Below, piece by piece: positions 13,691-23,075 of a DNA stretch of 24,665 nt; the first letter of the stretch is position 1, and each line of letters starts with the position of its first letter. The notes under the pieces were generated by a model. The model had not been told where the DNA came from and ran no database searches. It saw only the letters and a program-made list of their open reading frames with translations. Source of the stretch: an uncultured bacterium (GTDB taxonomy: Bacteria > Bacillota > Negativicutes > Acidaminococcales > Acidaminococcaceae); NCBI GenBank assembly GCA_905215645.1, contig CAJMQS010000032.1, positions 1-24,665 on the forward strand, given 5' to 3'. The position numbers were made by a program, and so were the translations under genes.

Positions 13691-15943
13691 ATGAGAGACC
13701 TTTTAGCTTCATTGAACGAACAACAGGCTGAGGCAGTCCGTCAGATTGCCGGGCCTATTTTAATTTTGGCCGGGGCTGGCAGCGGCAAGACCAAGGCCTT
13801 GACCACCAAGATCGCCTATCTTCTGGAAAAAGGGGTGAAACCCTGGAACATCCTGGCCATCACCTTTACCAACAAGGCGGCCAAGGAAATGCGCCAGCGG
13901 GTGGATGCCCTGGTAGGCCCGTCCGCCAAGGATGTATGGCTGTACACTTTCCACGGGTTCTGCAACCAGCTGCTGCGCCGTGAAATCGGCCATCTGCCCG
14001 GGTACACCACGGCTTTTTCCATCTATGACCCTTCCGACTGCAAGAATGTGTTGAAGGAAGCCCTGAAGAAGCTGAACCTGGACGAGAAGTTCTATCCTCT
14101 GCCCGGTCTCCTGACCACCATTTCCAATGCCAAGAATGCCCAGGTGGATGCGGCGGAATTCGCCCGGCAAGCCGATGATTTCCATGCCCGGAAGGTGGCA
14201 GAGATCTATGGGGAATACCAGAAGCACTTGGTCCAGAGCAATGCGGTGGATTTCGACGATCTGCTGCTGCTGACGGTGAAGCTGCTCCAGACAGTGCCGG
14301 AAGTGCGGGAAAAATATCAGAACAAGTTCCATTATGTGCTCATCGACGAATACCAGGACACCAACCATGTCCAGTATCTCTTGGCCAAGCTCCTTTCTGC
14401 GCCGGAAAACAACCTGTGTGCCGTGGGGGATATCGACCAGAGCATCTACGGCTGGCGGGGTGCGGATATCAGTAACATCCTGGATTTCGAAAAGGATTAT
14501 CCCCAGGCCCGGATCTACAAACTGGAACAGAACTACCGGTCCACCCAGGTGATCCTGGATGCGGCCAATGAGGTGATCAAGCATAATGCGGCCCGCCGGC
14601 CTAAGAACCTGTGGACGGAAAACGGCAATGGACAGCCCATTGCTTATTACCAGGCCCGGGATGACCGGGAAGAAGCAGAATTCGTGGTGGGACAGATCCG
14701 GAAGCTCCAGCAGGAAGGCACGAAGCTGGGGGATATGGCCATCCTGTACCGGACCAATGCCCAGAGCCGGATGTTCGAAGAGAACCTGATCAACAACGGC
14801 ATCCCTTATGTGATGGTGGGGAGCTTGAAGTTCTACGACCGGAAAGAAGTGAAAGATACCCTGAGCTACCTCCGGTTCCTGGCCAATGAACGGGATATCC
14901 AGGGACTGGAACGGATCATCAACGAACCCAAGCGGGGCATCGGGGCGGCTACGGTAGCCAAGGTGCGGGGGCTCCTGGAAGAAAGCGGCATGCCTCTGCC
15001 GGAAGTGCTCCGGACCGTCCAGGCCCAGGAGGTGCTGGGCCGTTCTTTGGGGAAGATCCAGGCCTTCAGCCAGATGATGGAAGAACTGGCCCGGGTGAAA
15101 GATACCCTGCCGGTGAAGGAACTGATGGAACAGGTGCTGGAAAAGACCGGCTATCTGGAAGCCTTGCGGCTGGAAGGGTCGGACCAATCCAAGAGCCGGC
15201 TGGACAACCTGAACGAATTCCTCCGGATCGCCGATGAATTCGCCAAGGACCCAGGAGAGGAGAACAATAAGACCCTGGAAGATTTCCTGAACCATGTGGC
15301 CCTGGTAGCGGACATCGACGACGCCAAGCTGACCCAGGATTCCGTCACCCTCATGACCCTCCATTCTGCCAAAGGACTGGAATTCCCGGTGGTGTTCATC
15401 GGAGGCATGGAGGACGGGCTGTTCCCCAGCCAGCGGAGCTTGGAGGACGAGGACAAGCTGGAAGAGGAGCGGCGGCTGTGCTATGTGGGGATCACCCGGG
15501 CCAAGAAACGGCTGTACCTGACCAGCTGCCGGAACCGGATGGTCTACGGCCATGTGGTCATGTATCCCCCTTCCCGGTTCTTGGAAGAGATTCCCCGGAA
15601 CTTGATCGAAAATGTGGCGGTGCGCCGGAGCTCTTATGGAGGTTATGGAGGCTATCGGAGCCAGAATCCAGCGGCGGCTCCCCATGCCAGCCTGCGGAAC
15701 ATTGCCCGGAAGCGGGGAGGCAGCATCCTGGATACTCCGTCTCCCCAAAGCCGGTTTGTGCCGGAAGGGGATGTGGTGCCACAATTCCATCCGGGCGATA
15801 AATGCTTTCATAAGAAGTTCGGGACGGGGACCATCATCGAGGCCCGTCCCGATGACAGCGAAGGGCAGCTGGTGACGGTGGCTTTCCCGGGCAGCGGCAT
15901 CAAGCAGCTGGCCACCAAGTATAAGATCCTGCAGAAAATCTGA
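13691..15943 (+). CDS. pcrA: ATP-dependent DNA helicase PcrA (UvrD/Rep superfamily 1)
   Basis: A 750-residue, full-length helicase. In order: Q-motif LNEQQAEAV (8-16), Walker A GAGSGKT (28-34), motif Ia AITFTNKAAKEM, motif II IDEYQDTN, motif III VGDIDQSIYGWRGAD, motif IV EQNYRST, motif V VTLMTLHSAKGLEFPVVF and motif VI CYVGITRAKKRLYL. The C-terminal FHPGDKCFHKKFGTGTII stretch is the PcrA-type Tudor-like tail that contacts RNA polymerase. It is a 3'-5' helicase for repair, plasmid rolling-circle replication and removal of stalled complexes. It lies 13 bp before ligA in the same frame direction, a common Firmicute pairing. Confidence 0.97.
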   Translation: MRDLLASLNEQQAEAVRQIAGPILILAGAGSGKTKALTTKIAYLLEKGVKPWNILAITFTNKAAKEMRQRVDALVGPSAKDVWLYTFHGFCNQLLRREIGHLPGYTTAFSIYDPSDCKNVLKEALKKLNLDEKFYPLPGLLTTISNAKNAQVDAAEFARQADDFHARKVAEIYGEYQKHLVQSNAVDFDDLLLLTVKLLQTVPEVREKYQNKFHYVLIDEYQDTNHVQYLLAKLLSAPENNLCAVGDIDQSIYGWRGADISNILDFEKDYPQARIYKLEQNYRSTQVILDAANEVIKHNAARRPKNLWTENGNGQPIAYYQARDDREEAEFVVGQIRKLQQEGTKLGDMAILYRTNAQSRMFEENLINNGIPYVMVGSLKFYDRKEVKDTLSYLRFLANERDIQGLERIINEPKRGIGAATVAKVRGLLEESGMPLPEVLRTVQAQEVLGRSLGKIQAFSQMMEELARVKDTLPVKELMEQVLEKTGYLEALRLEGSDQSKSRLDNLNEFLRIADEFAKDPGEENNKTLEDFLNHVALVADIDDAKLTQDSVTLMTLHSAKGLEFPVVFIGGMEDGLFPSQRSLEDEDKLEEERRLCYVGITRAKKRLYLTSCRNRMVYGHVVMYPPSRFLEEIPRNLIENVAVRRSSYGGYGGYRSQNPAAAPHASLRNIARKRGGSILDTPSPQSRFVPEGDVVPQFHPGDKCFHKKFGTGTIIEARPDDSEGQLVTVAFPGSGIKQLATKYKILQKI

Positions 15944-15956
15944 GGGAGGCAAGGCC

Positions 15957-17984
15957 ATGAGTGAAATGACGAAAGAGGCGGCGGCAGCCCGGATCGACGA
16001 GCTGCGGGCCGTCATGAAGAAAAATTCCTATCTGTATTATGTCCAGGACAATCCCCTGATCACCGATGCGGAATACGATGCCATGATGCGGGAATTGAAG
16101 GCCCTGGAAGCCCAGTATCCGGAACTGGTGACGCCGGATTCTCCCAGCCAGCATGTGGGGGGGTATGCCAAGCCGGGCTTTACGGAAGTGAAGCATATGA
16201 CGCCTCTTTTGAGCCTGGCTAACGCCTTTTCTCCGGAAGAGATGGAAGAGTTCGACCGGCGGGTCCATGAAGGGCTGCCGGCGGGCACCAAAGTCCAGTA
16301 TGTGGTGGAGCCCAAGATCGATGGGCTGGCCTGCAGCATCATCTATGAGAACGGCCGGTTCGTCCGGGCGGCTACCCGAGGCGATGGGGTGGTGGGAGAA
16401 AATGTCACGGAAAACGTCCGGACCATCGCCAACATCCCCAAAGTGCTGAAGCCCATTCCCGGCATGGAGATCCCGGAGCTTTTGGATGTGCGGGGGGAAG
16501 TATACATGCCCCGGCAGGCCTTTGTGAAGCTCAATGAAGAACGGCAGGAAGCCGGGGAACAGGAATTCGCCAACTGCCGGAATGCAGCGGCGGGCTCTCT
16601 GCGGCAGCTGGATCCCCGGGTGACGGCCAAACGGTCCCTGGCTTTCTTTGCCTACGGCATCGGGGTGGGGGCCGGGAATCTGCCCACCCACAATGCGTCC
16701 ATGGATATGCTCCAGCAGTACGGCTTCACCACTACGGAGGGCCGGGCCTTGGTGGATACCATCCAGGAAGCCAATGAGCTGATCAAGAAGCACGGGGAAC
16801 GCCGGGCTCTCCTGGGGTATGATACGGACGGCGTGGTGGTGAAGGTGAACGATGTGTGGCAGCAGGATATCCTGGGGGCCACCGGCAAGGATCCCCGCTG
16901 GGCCATGGCTTATAAATTTCCCCCGGAACAGGCGGAGACCCTCCTGGAAGACATCGTGATCCAGGTGGGACGGACGGGGGTACTGACGCCTACGGCGGTA
17001 CTGCAGCCGGTACGGCTTTCTGGGAGCACCATCAGCCGGGCCACCCTCCACAACGAAGATTTCATCCGGGAAAAGGACATCCGGATCGGGGATCATGTGA
17101 TCATCAACAAAGCGGCGGAAATCATCCCGGAAGTGCTCCGGGTGGTACCGGAAAAACGGACCGGGGAGGAAAAGGTGTTCCACATGCCGGAAACCTGCCC
17201 GGAATGTGGCTGGAAGGTAGAACGGAAGGACGGGGAGGCGGCCTGGCGCTGCACCAATCCCCACTGCCCGGCCCTGGGACGGGAAGGGCTGATCCATTTC
17301 ACCAGCCGGGATGCCATGAATATCGACGGCTGCGGACCCAGCGTGCTGGCCCAGCTGACAGCGGCGGGACTGGTGAAAGATCCGGGAGACCTGTACCTTT
17401 TGACCCGGGAGCAGGTCCAGCAGCTGGATCGGATGGGACCCAAAAGTGCGGACAACCTGATCAATGCCATTGAGGGCAGTAAGAGCCAGAGCTTGGATAA
17501 GCTGCTCTTTGCCCTGGGGATCCGCCATGTAGGGGCCAAGGTAGCCCGGACTTTGGCGCTGAAATACGGCACTATGGACAAACTCATGGCGGCCAAGCAG
17601 GAAGAATTAGCCCAGATCCCGGATATCGGGCCGGTGATTGCGGAAAGCGTGGTGACCTGGTTCGGAGAACCCATGAACCAAGCCTATGTGGAACGGCTGA
17701 AGGAATTGGGGCTCAACATGGAAATGACAGCCGGCCAGGCCCAGGATGAGAACCATCCCTTCTACGGGAAGACTATGGTGTTTACCGGAACCCTGCCTAC
17801 CCTGGACCGGGCTACGGCCCAGACCATGGCCCAGGAGGTAGGGGCTAAAGTCACCAGCAGCGTCAGCAAAAAAACCGACTACGTAGTGGCCGGTGCCGAC
17901 CCAGGGAGCAAGTACACCAAGGCCCAGAGCCTGGGTGTGAAGATCCTGGATGAAGCGGAATTCCTACGGTTGTTGGGGAGGTAA
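15957..17984 (+). CDS. ligA: NAD-dependent DNA ligase LigA
   Basis: A 675-residue protein with all LigA domains. Ia domain: YYVQDNPLITDAEYD. Adenylation domain: catalytic lysine K120 in KIDG (120-123). OB fold follows. The four-cysteine zinc finger is C414, C417, C432 and C437. HhH repeats include the region around GPKSADNLINAIE. The BRCT domain occupies about the last 80 residues (GKTMVFTGTLPTLDR). It seals nicks using NAD+ in replication and repair. GGGAGG precedes the start; it is probably translated from the pcrA transcript and ends directly in a strong terminator. Confidence 0.97.
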   Translation: MSEMTKEAAAARIDELRAVMKKNSYLYYVQDNPLITDAEYDAMMRELKALEAQYPELVTPDSPSQHVGGYAKPGFTEVKHMTPLLSLANAFSPEEMEEFDRRVHEGLPAGTKVQYVVEPKIDGLACSIIYENGRFVRAATRGDGVVGENVTENVRTIANIPKVLKPIPGMEIPELLDVRGEVYMPRQAFVKLNEERQEAGEQEFANCRNAAAGSLRQLDPRVTAKRSLAFFAYGIGVGAGNLPTHNASMDMLQQYGFTTTEGRALVDTIQEANELIKKHGERRALLGYDTDGVVVKVNDVWQQDILGATGKDPRWAMAYKFPPEQAETLLEDIVIQVGRTGVLTPTAVLQPVRLSGSTISRATLHNEDFIREKDIRIGDHVIINKAAEIIPEVLRVVPEKRTGEEKVFHMPETCPECGWKVERKDGEAAWRCTNPHCPALGREGLIHFTSRDAMNIDGCGPSVLAQLTAAGLVKDPGDLYLLTREQVQQLDRMGPKSADNLINAIEGSKSQSLDKLLFALGIRHVGAKVARTLALKYGTMDKLMAAKQEELAQIPDIGPVIAESVVTWFGEPMNQAYVERLKELGLNMEMTAGQAQDENHPFYGKTMVFTGTLPTLDRATAQTMAQEVGAKVTSSVSKKTDYVVAGADPGSKYTKAQSLGVKILDEAEFLRLLGR

Positions 17985-18032
17985 AAAGACTGTTGCATGT
18001 GTGTAAATCGCACATATGCAACAGTCTTTTTT
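17984..18032 (+). terminator. Intrinsic terminator after ligA
   Basis: A 20-bp stem (AAAAGACTGTTGCATGTGTG with its complement, one G-U pair) has a 7-nt loop and is followed by T residues. It begins at the last base of the ligA stop codon. Confidence 0.92.
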
Positions 18033-18051
18033 ATGGATGGTTACTGAAAAT

Positions 18052-18081
18052 ATACCAAATTTGGTATGAAAAACGTATAAT
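18052..18081 (+). promoter_or_regulatory. Operator palindrome and -10 for the EamA-lysR-DUF6282 operon
   Basis: A perfect 16-bp palindrome, ATACCAAATTTGGTAT (18052-18067), lies where the -35 should be, 8 bp before a perfect TATAAT (18076-18081). No -35 match exists, which fits activator-dependent control. The LysR protein encoded in the operon is the natural candidate. A second inverted repeat, GTATA/TATAC flanked by GGAC/GTCC, lies between 18091 and 18122 in the leader. Confidence 0.55.
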
Positions 18082-18125
18082 AATGGCATTGGACGTATAA
18101 ATGCTAAGACGCTATACTGGTCCAT

Positions 18126-19097
18126 ATGAAAAAGAAAAAAGCTTTATTATACATGCTGGCTGCTGCTCTGCTTTTTTGTTTTACAGAAATCAGCCTGAAA
18201 GAATTGAATGGATCGTTAAACAGCATTGAGGTGAATTTCAGCCGGTATTTACTCGCTGGGATTTTGCTTTTGCCTGCTGGAAGAAAGGAGCGGAAAAGGC
18301 GCAGAATCCAGCTGGGCAGAAGACACATCCAGTGGTTATTCTTGTTGGGGTTCATTGGCATTGCCTTGGTGGGACCTTTGTATCAGCTGGCTACCGTTTA
18401 TCTGGATGCAGGTGTGACCGGTGTGATTTTTTCCATCAACCCCATATGCATCGGAATCTTAGCTGCATTCTTGCTGAAAGAACCGATTTCTCTCCAGCAG
18501 GCTGTGGGATTTGGCCTAGCATTTGCGGCAATCTTAGTAATCGTGGATCCTTTCCATGTGAGCATGGATCCCATGGGTCTTTTCTTACTGGGGCTGACCG
18601 TCCTTTTTTATAGCCTGTATGCAGTGCTTGGCAAGAAAATGACTGATGAACTGGGAAGTGCTGATGTGACGGCAGGCAGCTTCATCTGTGGCGGTTTGCA
18701 GTTGTTCCTGTTTGCTGCTGCCAGCCACGTGCCGTTGCTCAGTGACTTTGCACGGCAGGCGGGTTTCTCCGGATTTGCAGATATTCCGTTGTTTTCCGGA
18801 TATACCCTGAAGAATCTGCCATGGGTCCTTATCCTGTATGTGGGAGTGACTCTGGGCGCGTATTATTTCTGGTTCCAGGCCATGGAATATGGCAGCGTGG
18901 CCATTGGAAGCATGACATATTTCATCAAACCAGTATTGACACCGTTTTTTGCGCTTCTTGTTTTGGGAGAAGGAATCAGCGGAAGGATGATGACCGGCAT
19001 CCTGCTTATGCTGACGGGGGCGGCAACCAGTCTTGGTAGGAAACAGACAGGCAGGACAGGAACAGAATCGATTGTGGATGGAGGGAAAAAATCTTGA
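18126..19097 (+). CDS. EamA/DMT family transporter
   Basis: A 323-residue membrane protein with ten predicted helices in two EamA repeats (about residues 5-140 and 150-305). Motifs include EVNFSRYLLAGILLLP, FSINPICIGILAAFLLKEPIS near the end of repeat 1, and YFIKPVLTPFFALLVLGEGIS near the end of repeat 2. Family members export amino acids, metabolites or drugs. Substrate is unknown; the paired hydrolase suggests it moves that enzyme's substrate or product. No clear Shine-Dalgarno sequence precedes ATG 18126, so translation may be weak. Its stop overlaps the lysR start by one base. Confidence 0.88.
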   Translation: MKKKKALLYMLAAALLFCFTEISLKELNGSLNSIEVNFSRYLLAGILLLPAGRKERKRRRIQLGRRHIQWLFLLGFIGIALVGPLYQLATVYLDAGVTGVIFSINPICIGILAAFLLKEPISLQQAVGFGLAFAAILVIVDPFHVSMDPMGLFLLGLTVLFYSLYAVLGKKMTDELGSADVTAGSFICGGLQLFLFAAASHVPLLSDFARQAGFSGFADIPLFSGYTLKNLPWVLILYVGVTLGAYYFWFQAMEYGSVAIGSMTYFIKPVLTPFFALLVLGEGISGRMMTGILLMLTGAATSLGRKQTGRTGTESIVDGGKKS

Positions 19098-20002
19098 TGG
19101 ATCTGCAGAATATGAAAGTGTTCCTGAAAATAGCGGAGTATGAAAATCTCAGCAGAGCTTCTGATGAACTGCATATAGCCCAACCCCATCTTTCGAGACA
19201 GTTGAAAGCTATGGAAAAAGATATGGGAGTCTCCCTGTTTATCCGGGAAAAGAAACGGCTCCATATTACTCGGGAAGGTGTGTATCTGGTCCATCAGTGC
19301 AGGGAAATGTTGAGTCTGGAAGAAGAAACGAGGAACAGGCTCCTGGAGATGGGACAGGGGACTGCAGGACGGATTTATCTGGGGGCCATCGAAACTGCCG
19401 GAACGGTATTCCTGCCAGATTGGATTGAAGGATTTCAGAAAAGGTATCCTTTAGTCCGTTACTATATATGGACAGCGAATTCGGAAGATGTGGTAGAGCG
19501 GCTTCGACATCATCTGATCGATCTTGCTTTGATTCGTACGAAATTCGATAAGGAACAGTATGAAGGGATGCCCATTGGACAAGAACGGTGGATTGCTCTG
19601 ATTTCTCGGGATCATCCTCTTGCCCGAAAAAAGGAGAAACTCTCTTTGGAAGAGCTGAGCCAGGAGTCTCTGATCGTACCCACCACACGGTCTCGGGAAA
19701 TTCGAGAGTGGTTTGAAGATGCTGGTTTGTCCGCTAATATTTTCTGTGAGTTTTCCCCTTTGATGAATGCTTTGGTCATGGCGGAGCGGAATCTTGGGAT
19801 TGCTATCCTTCCGGAATCTGTCATTGTGCATTTTAAGATGCATCCGGTGGTTGTCAGGCAGCTGCAGAAGAAAGTCGTGACGGAGGTATCCCTCATCTGG
19901 CGAAAGGATAATACCTTATCGGGTGCAGAGCAGAAATTCGTGGAATATGTACGGGAAGTGAAGGGGAATGATGAAAATAAGATTTCTGAAACAAACAATT
20001 GA
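19097..20002 (+). CDS. LysR family transcriptional regulator
   Basis: A 301-residue protein. The N-terminal winged helix is typical: MKVFLKIAEYENLSRASDELHIAQPHLSRQLKAMEKDMGVSLFIRE. The C-terminal periplasmic-binding-like effector domain starts near GRIYLGAIETAG. ATG 19097 overlaps the EamA stop (TGATG) and has GGAGGG upstream; the TTG one codon earlier is less likely. Placement within the operon it probably controls is unusual, since LysR genes are more often divergent. The palindrome at 18052-18067 is its likely site. Its 3' end overlaps the next gene by about 30 nt. Confidence 0.93.
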   Translation: MDLQNMKVFLKIAEYENLSRASDELHIAQPHLSRQLKAMEKDMGVSLFIREKKRLHITREGVYLVHQCREMLSLEEETRNRLLEMGQGTAGRIYLGAIETAGTVFLPDWIEGFQKRYPLVRYYIWTANSEDVVERLRHHLIDLALIRTKFDKEQYEGMPIGQERWIALISRDHPLARKKEKLSLEELSQESLIVPTTRSREIREWFEDAGLSANIFCEFSPLMNALVMAERNLGIAILPESVIVHFKMHPVVVRQLQKKVVTEVSLIWRKDNTLSGAEQKFVEYVREVKGNDENKISETNN

Positions 20003-20855
20003 CACCCATGTCCATACCATACCTGATGGAGCACCGAGAAAAATGACGGATTTGGCATTGGCTATGGAAGCGGTGAAAGCAGGCATGGCTGGATTTGTCA
20101 CCAAATGCCATCAGGGAGATACCAGCGCACGGGCAGCCGTAGTGGAAGAAGCCATGGGTCTCTTATATCCTGGGAAGAATTTTCGGGTGTGGGGCGGTGT
20201 AGTCTTGAACCATGGAGCTGGTGGACTGAATCCTTCCGCAGTCTATGCATCCGGAAAGATGGGGGGCCGGTTTGTCTGGTTTCCTACTGTTGATGCGGAA
20301 AATGATGCGCTGTATAAGAAAAAACATGCATCACAGCAAGGACTGGGGAACGCCAATGAACAGCCCATCAGAAAAAACAAAATAAGGATTCTCGATGAAC
20401 AGGGAGCCCTTATTCCGGAAGTGAAAGAGATTCTGCAGCAAGTGAAAGCTTTCAATATGGTCCTGGCCACGGGGCATATTGCTGTTCAGGAAAGTCTAGC
20501 TCTGGTGCGGGCAGCTGCGGCTATGGGAATCCAGAAGATACTGGTCAACCATGTGAGCCTACCCATAACACTGGCTCCCTTGGCTGTCCAGAAGGAATAT
20601 ATTGCATGTGGTGCCATAGTAGAGCATTGTTACTACACCCCTATGGCGGGGCTGTGTTCCTGGAAAGAAATTGCAGAAAGCATAAGGACACTTGGGCCGG
20701 AGCATGTGATCCTTTCCACTGATCTGGGCCAGCCGGCCAATGTCTCTCCCGTAGAAGGAATGGAAAAGTTTGCGGAGCATCTTTATTCTTTGGGTATATC
20801 AGAAAAAGCCATCTGCCAGATGATAGTAAGCAATCCTGAAAAACTGCTTGGCTGA
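19968..20855 (+). CDS. DUF6282 family metal-dependent hydrolase-like protein
   Basis: A 295-residue protein with amidohydrolase/PHP-like metal-site residues: D12-T-H14-V-H16 near the N-terminus, then H48, H170 (ATGHI), H195 (NHVSLP) and D252 (STDLGQ). The order and spacing fit a TIM-barrel metallohydrolase and match DUF6282, which has no assigned reaction. Two adjacent ATGs at 19968 and 19971 are possible starts; AAGGGG lies just upstream and favours the second slightly. It overlaps lysR in another frame, so translation is probably coupled. The operon context suggests it processes a small molecule carried by the EamA protein and sensed by LysR (inference). Confidence 0.8.
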   Translation: MMKIRFLKQTIDTHVHTIPDGAPRKMTDLALAMEAVKAGMAGFVTKCHQGDTSARAAVVEEAMGLLYPGKNFRVWGGVVLNHGAGGLNPSAVYASGKMGGRFVWFPTVDAENDALYKKKHASQQGLGNANEQPIRKNKIRILDEQGALIPEVKEILQQVKAFNMVLATGHIAVQESLALVRAAAAMGIQKILVNHVSLPITLAPLAVQKEYIACGAIVEHCYYTPMAGLCSWKEIAESIRTLGPEHVILSTDLGQPANVSPVEGMEKFAEHLYSLGISEKAICQMIVSNPEKLLG

Positions 20856-20865
20856 TCAGGAATAA

Positions 20866-20900
20866 AAATAAACCGCTGCAAAAGCAACGGTTTATTTTTT
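20866..20900 (+). terminator. Intrinsic terminator after the DUF6282 gene
   Basis: AATAAACCG-c-TGC-aaaa-GCA-a-CGGTTTATT is followed by T residues. The stem contains one C-A mismatch. Confidence 0.85.
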
Positions 20901-20910
20901 GGAGTGATGA

Positions 20911-20941
20911 AAAAAGACTGCCCGCGGGGGCAGTCTTTTTG
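20911..20941 (-). terminator. Intrinsic terminator after cstA
   Basis: AAAAAGACTGCCC-gcgg-GGGCAGTCTTTTT is a perfect 13-bp stem that can act on both strands. It abuts the cstA stop codon and faces the DUF6282 terminator. Confidence 0.88.
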
Positions 20942-22615
20942 TTATTTGTCGGCGACTTCTACTTTGCCGGTGAACAGTTCTTTGGTGCAGCTCCGGACCA
21001 CGTTGATGGCCAGGAACATCAGGCACAGGGCAACTACCAGCTGGAGACCTTCCACCATGGGGAAGAAGACACCAGCCATGGCTTTCTTGTAGATGCCGTA
21101 AATGGACAGGCACAGGGCGCTCATGGTCACCAGGAACATGAAGGTCATGGGCACATAGAGCATCCAGCTCTTCCGGCCGGTGACTTTCAGGAATACGGCC
21201 AGGGCAACCAGTACCAGAGCACTCAGCAGCTGGTTGGCAGCACCGAACAGCGGCCAGATGTTCATGTAACCGCCCAGGCACAGCAGGTAGCTGGGAATCA
21301 GGGTAACGATGGTGGCAACGTAGGTGTTGCTCAGGAATTTAGCAGCAGCGCCCTGTTCTTTCCCTTCTTCCGGAGCCAGGATTTCCTGGAGCATCATCCG
21401 GCCGATACGGGTCACTGCATCGATGGTGGTCATGGCCAGAGCAGATACGCACATGGTCACGATGCAGGTGCTGTAATATTTGGGGATACCGAACATGGTG
21501 AAGTAGCCGCCGATGGCACTGCCGAAGATGGCGAACGGAGTGGCTTTGGGCAGCTGGCCGTTCACAGCCACGGAGCAGGCGATAACCAGGGAAACCACAC
21601 CCAGGGTGGATTCGATCAGCATGGAGCCGTAGCCTACAGGCAGCATGTCTTTTTCGTTAGAAATGGTCTTGGACGAAGTACCGGAAGAAACCAGGGAATG
21701 GAACCCGGATACAGCCCCGCAGGCGATGGTGACGAACAGGATGGGGAACATGGGCTTGCCGGCCACTTCGAAGGAAGTGAAGGCAGGCATGTTGATGGAA
21801 GGATTCCCGACGATGATGCCCAGCACGCCGGCCAGGATCATCCCCAGCAGCAGGAATACGGACAGATAGTCACGAGGCTGGATCAGCAGCCACATGGGCA
21901 TGATGGAAGCTGCGAAGCAGTATGCATAGGTCACATACAGCCAGGTGGTACGGGAAGCATACATGGGATGCGCAATCCCCAGGCTGACCATGGCCACCAT
22001 GCACAGGATCCCCAGGATCAGTTCTTTGGAACCATGGATATTGAACCGGCGGGTCACGATCCCGAAGACCACAGCCACGGCAATGTAGATCATGGAGATG
22101 GAAGCGGCGGAAGCGTTAGGCCCCATCAGTTCACCGGTCTTGGAGAAGCCGTTGAAGGTGCTGGCCATGATATCAGAGAATGCAGCGATAACTAACAGGG
22201 AGAACAGCCAGCCGAACATCAGGAACATCTTGCAGCCGGTACGGCCTACATACTGTTCAATCAGGGCGCCCATGCCCTTGCCGTCGTTCTTCACGGAAGC
22301 ATACAGGGCAGTGAAATCCTGGACGGCACCGAAGAATACGCCGCCGACCAAAATCCATAAGAAAGCAGGAACCCAACCGAACATGGCGGCGATAATCGGA
22401 CCGGTTACAGGGCCGGCACCCGTAATGGAAGAAAACTGATGGGCAAATACCGTGAAGCGGGAAGCGGGAGCAAAGTCCTTGTCATCCCGGAAGCGATAGG
22501 CAGGAGTCTTCGCATCCGGTTCGATCCCCCAAGTCTTGACCAGCCAGCGTCCATAAAACATGTACGCACAGATAAAGATTACAATAGCAAGACACACAAG
22601 CGTTAATCCGTTCAT
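20942..22615 (-). CDS. cstA: Carbon starvation CstA family transporter
   Basis: A 557-residue protein with many transmembrane segments. Hallmarks: FAHQFSSITGAGPVTGPIIAA, GWVPAFLWILVGGVFFGAVQDF, CGAVSGFHSLVSSGTSSKTI and FGAANQLLSALVL. It is shorter than E. coli CstA (about 700 residues) but close to the compact CstA found in many anaerobes. The family imports pyruvate and/or peptides; which applies here is not shown. I chose the start at 22615 because AAAGGAG lies 8 nt upstream; frames starting at 22657 and 22621 are open but have no or poorly spaced sites. Confidence 0.93.
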   Translation of the reverse strand: MNGLTLVCLAIVIFICAYMFYGRWLVKTWGIEPDAKTPAYRFRDDKDFAPASRFTVFAHQFSSITGAGPVTGPIIAAMFGWVPAFLWILVGGVFFGAVQDFTALYASVKNDGKGMGALIEQYVGRTGCKMFLMFGWLFSLLVIAAFSDIMASTFNGFSKTGELMGPNASAASISMIYIAVAVVFGIVTRRFNIHGSKELILGILCMVAMVSLGIAHPMYASRTTWLYVTYAYCFAASIMPMWLLIQPRDYLSVFLLLGMILAGVLGIIVGNPSINMPAFTSFEVAGKPMFPILFVTIACGAVSGFHSLVSSGTSSKTISNEKDMLPVGYGSMLIESTLGVVSLVIACSVAVNGQLPKATPFAIFGSAIGGYFTMFGIPKYYSTCIVTMCVSALAMTTIDAVTRIGRMMLQEILAPEEGKEQGAAAKFLSNTYVATIVTLIPSYLLCLGGYMNIWPLFGAANQLLSALVLVALAVFLKVTGRKSWMLYVPMTFMFLVTMSALCLSIYGIYKKAMAGVFFPMVEGLQLVVALCLMFLAINVVRSCTKELFTGKVEVADK

Positions 22616-22695
22616 CTTCATCACTCCTTTGAAAAAAATCGACACTTCTGTTCGCAAGTGCCGTCATCAAATCGGAAGCTTGTTGATAGTTACGT

Positions 22696-22724
22696 AATTT
22701 ACCACTTGTTCACGCTCTTGTCAA
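22696..22724 (-). promoter_or_regulatory. cstA: cstA promoter
   Basis: On the minus strand, TTGACA (22719-22724), a 17-bp spacer and TAAATT (22696-22701). The leader is about 70 nt and contains an inverted repeat, CACTT/AAGTG (22643-22660). Confidence 0.6.
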
Positions 22725-22736
22725 CAATTTTTTGTA

Positions 22737-23013
22737 TACTTCATACATTATTTTTTCAAAGTGTTATCGTACTAAAGACAAGTTCCCGAATTTACAGAGA
22801 ATTAGTCCATTCTCAAAATACCATATAGAGAAAGTCTCCGGAATTTGTCTTTTTGGAATGGAATAATGTTTGATAGTAAGGGAACGGACGCTTTCCATAA
22901 GATACTTTGAAAAAACGGAGAAAAGGCACTTTCTTCTTCTGGAAGAAAAGGTGTGTCATTTTAAACAAAAAAAGACGTTTTTGGGGCCTGAAAAAGAAAA
23001 ATGAAAAGAAAGG
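22737..23013. other. Intergenic region between divergent cstA and T-box transcription units
   Basis: AT-rich, with no convincing gene on either strand. Imperfect hairpin potential exists around 22928-22953 (CTTCTTC/GAAGAA). Nothing else was recognised. Confidence 0.4.
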
Positions 23014-23042
23014 TTGCATTCCTGGAAATATCGTGCTAGTCT
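23014..23042 (+). promoter_or_regulatory. Promoter of the T-box/MatC unit
   Basis: TTGCAT (23014-23019), a 17-bp spacer and TGCTAGTCT (extended -10, core 23037-23042). It would start the transcript about 25 nt before stem I of the T-box leader. Confidence 0.4.
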
Positions 23043-23075
23043 ATGAACCATCAATTCCACAGAGAAAATGCCACG

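Noticed and set aside
13760..17528. Long antisense frames opposite pcrA and ligA
   Set aside because: They mirror strongly conserved helicase and ligase genes, show no family motifs, and have no plausible start signals.
20939..22195. 418-codon frame opposite cstA
   Set aside because: His/Gly/Gln-rich shadow of a well-supported transporter; begins inside the cstA terminator.
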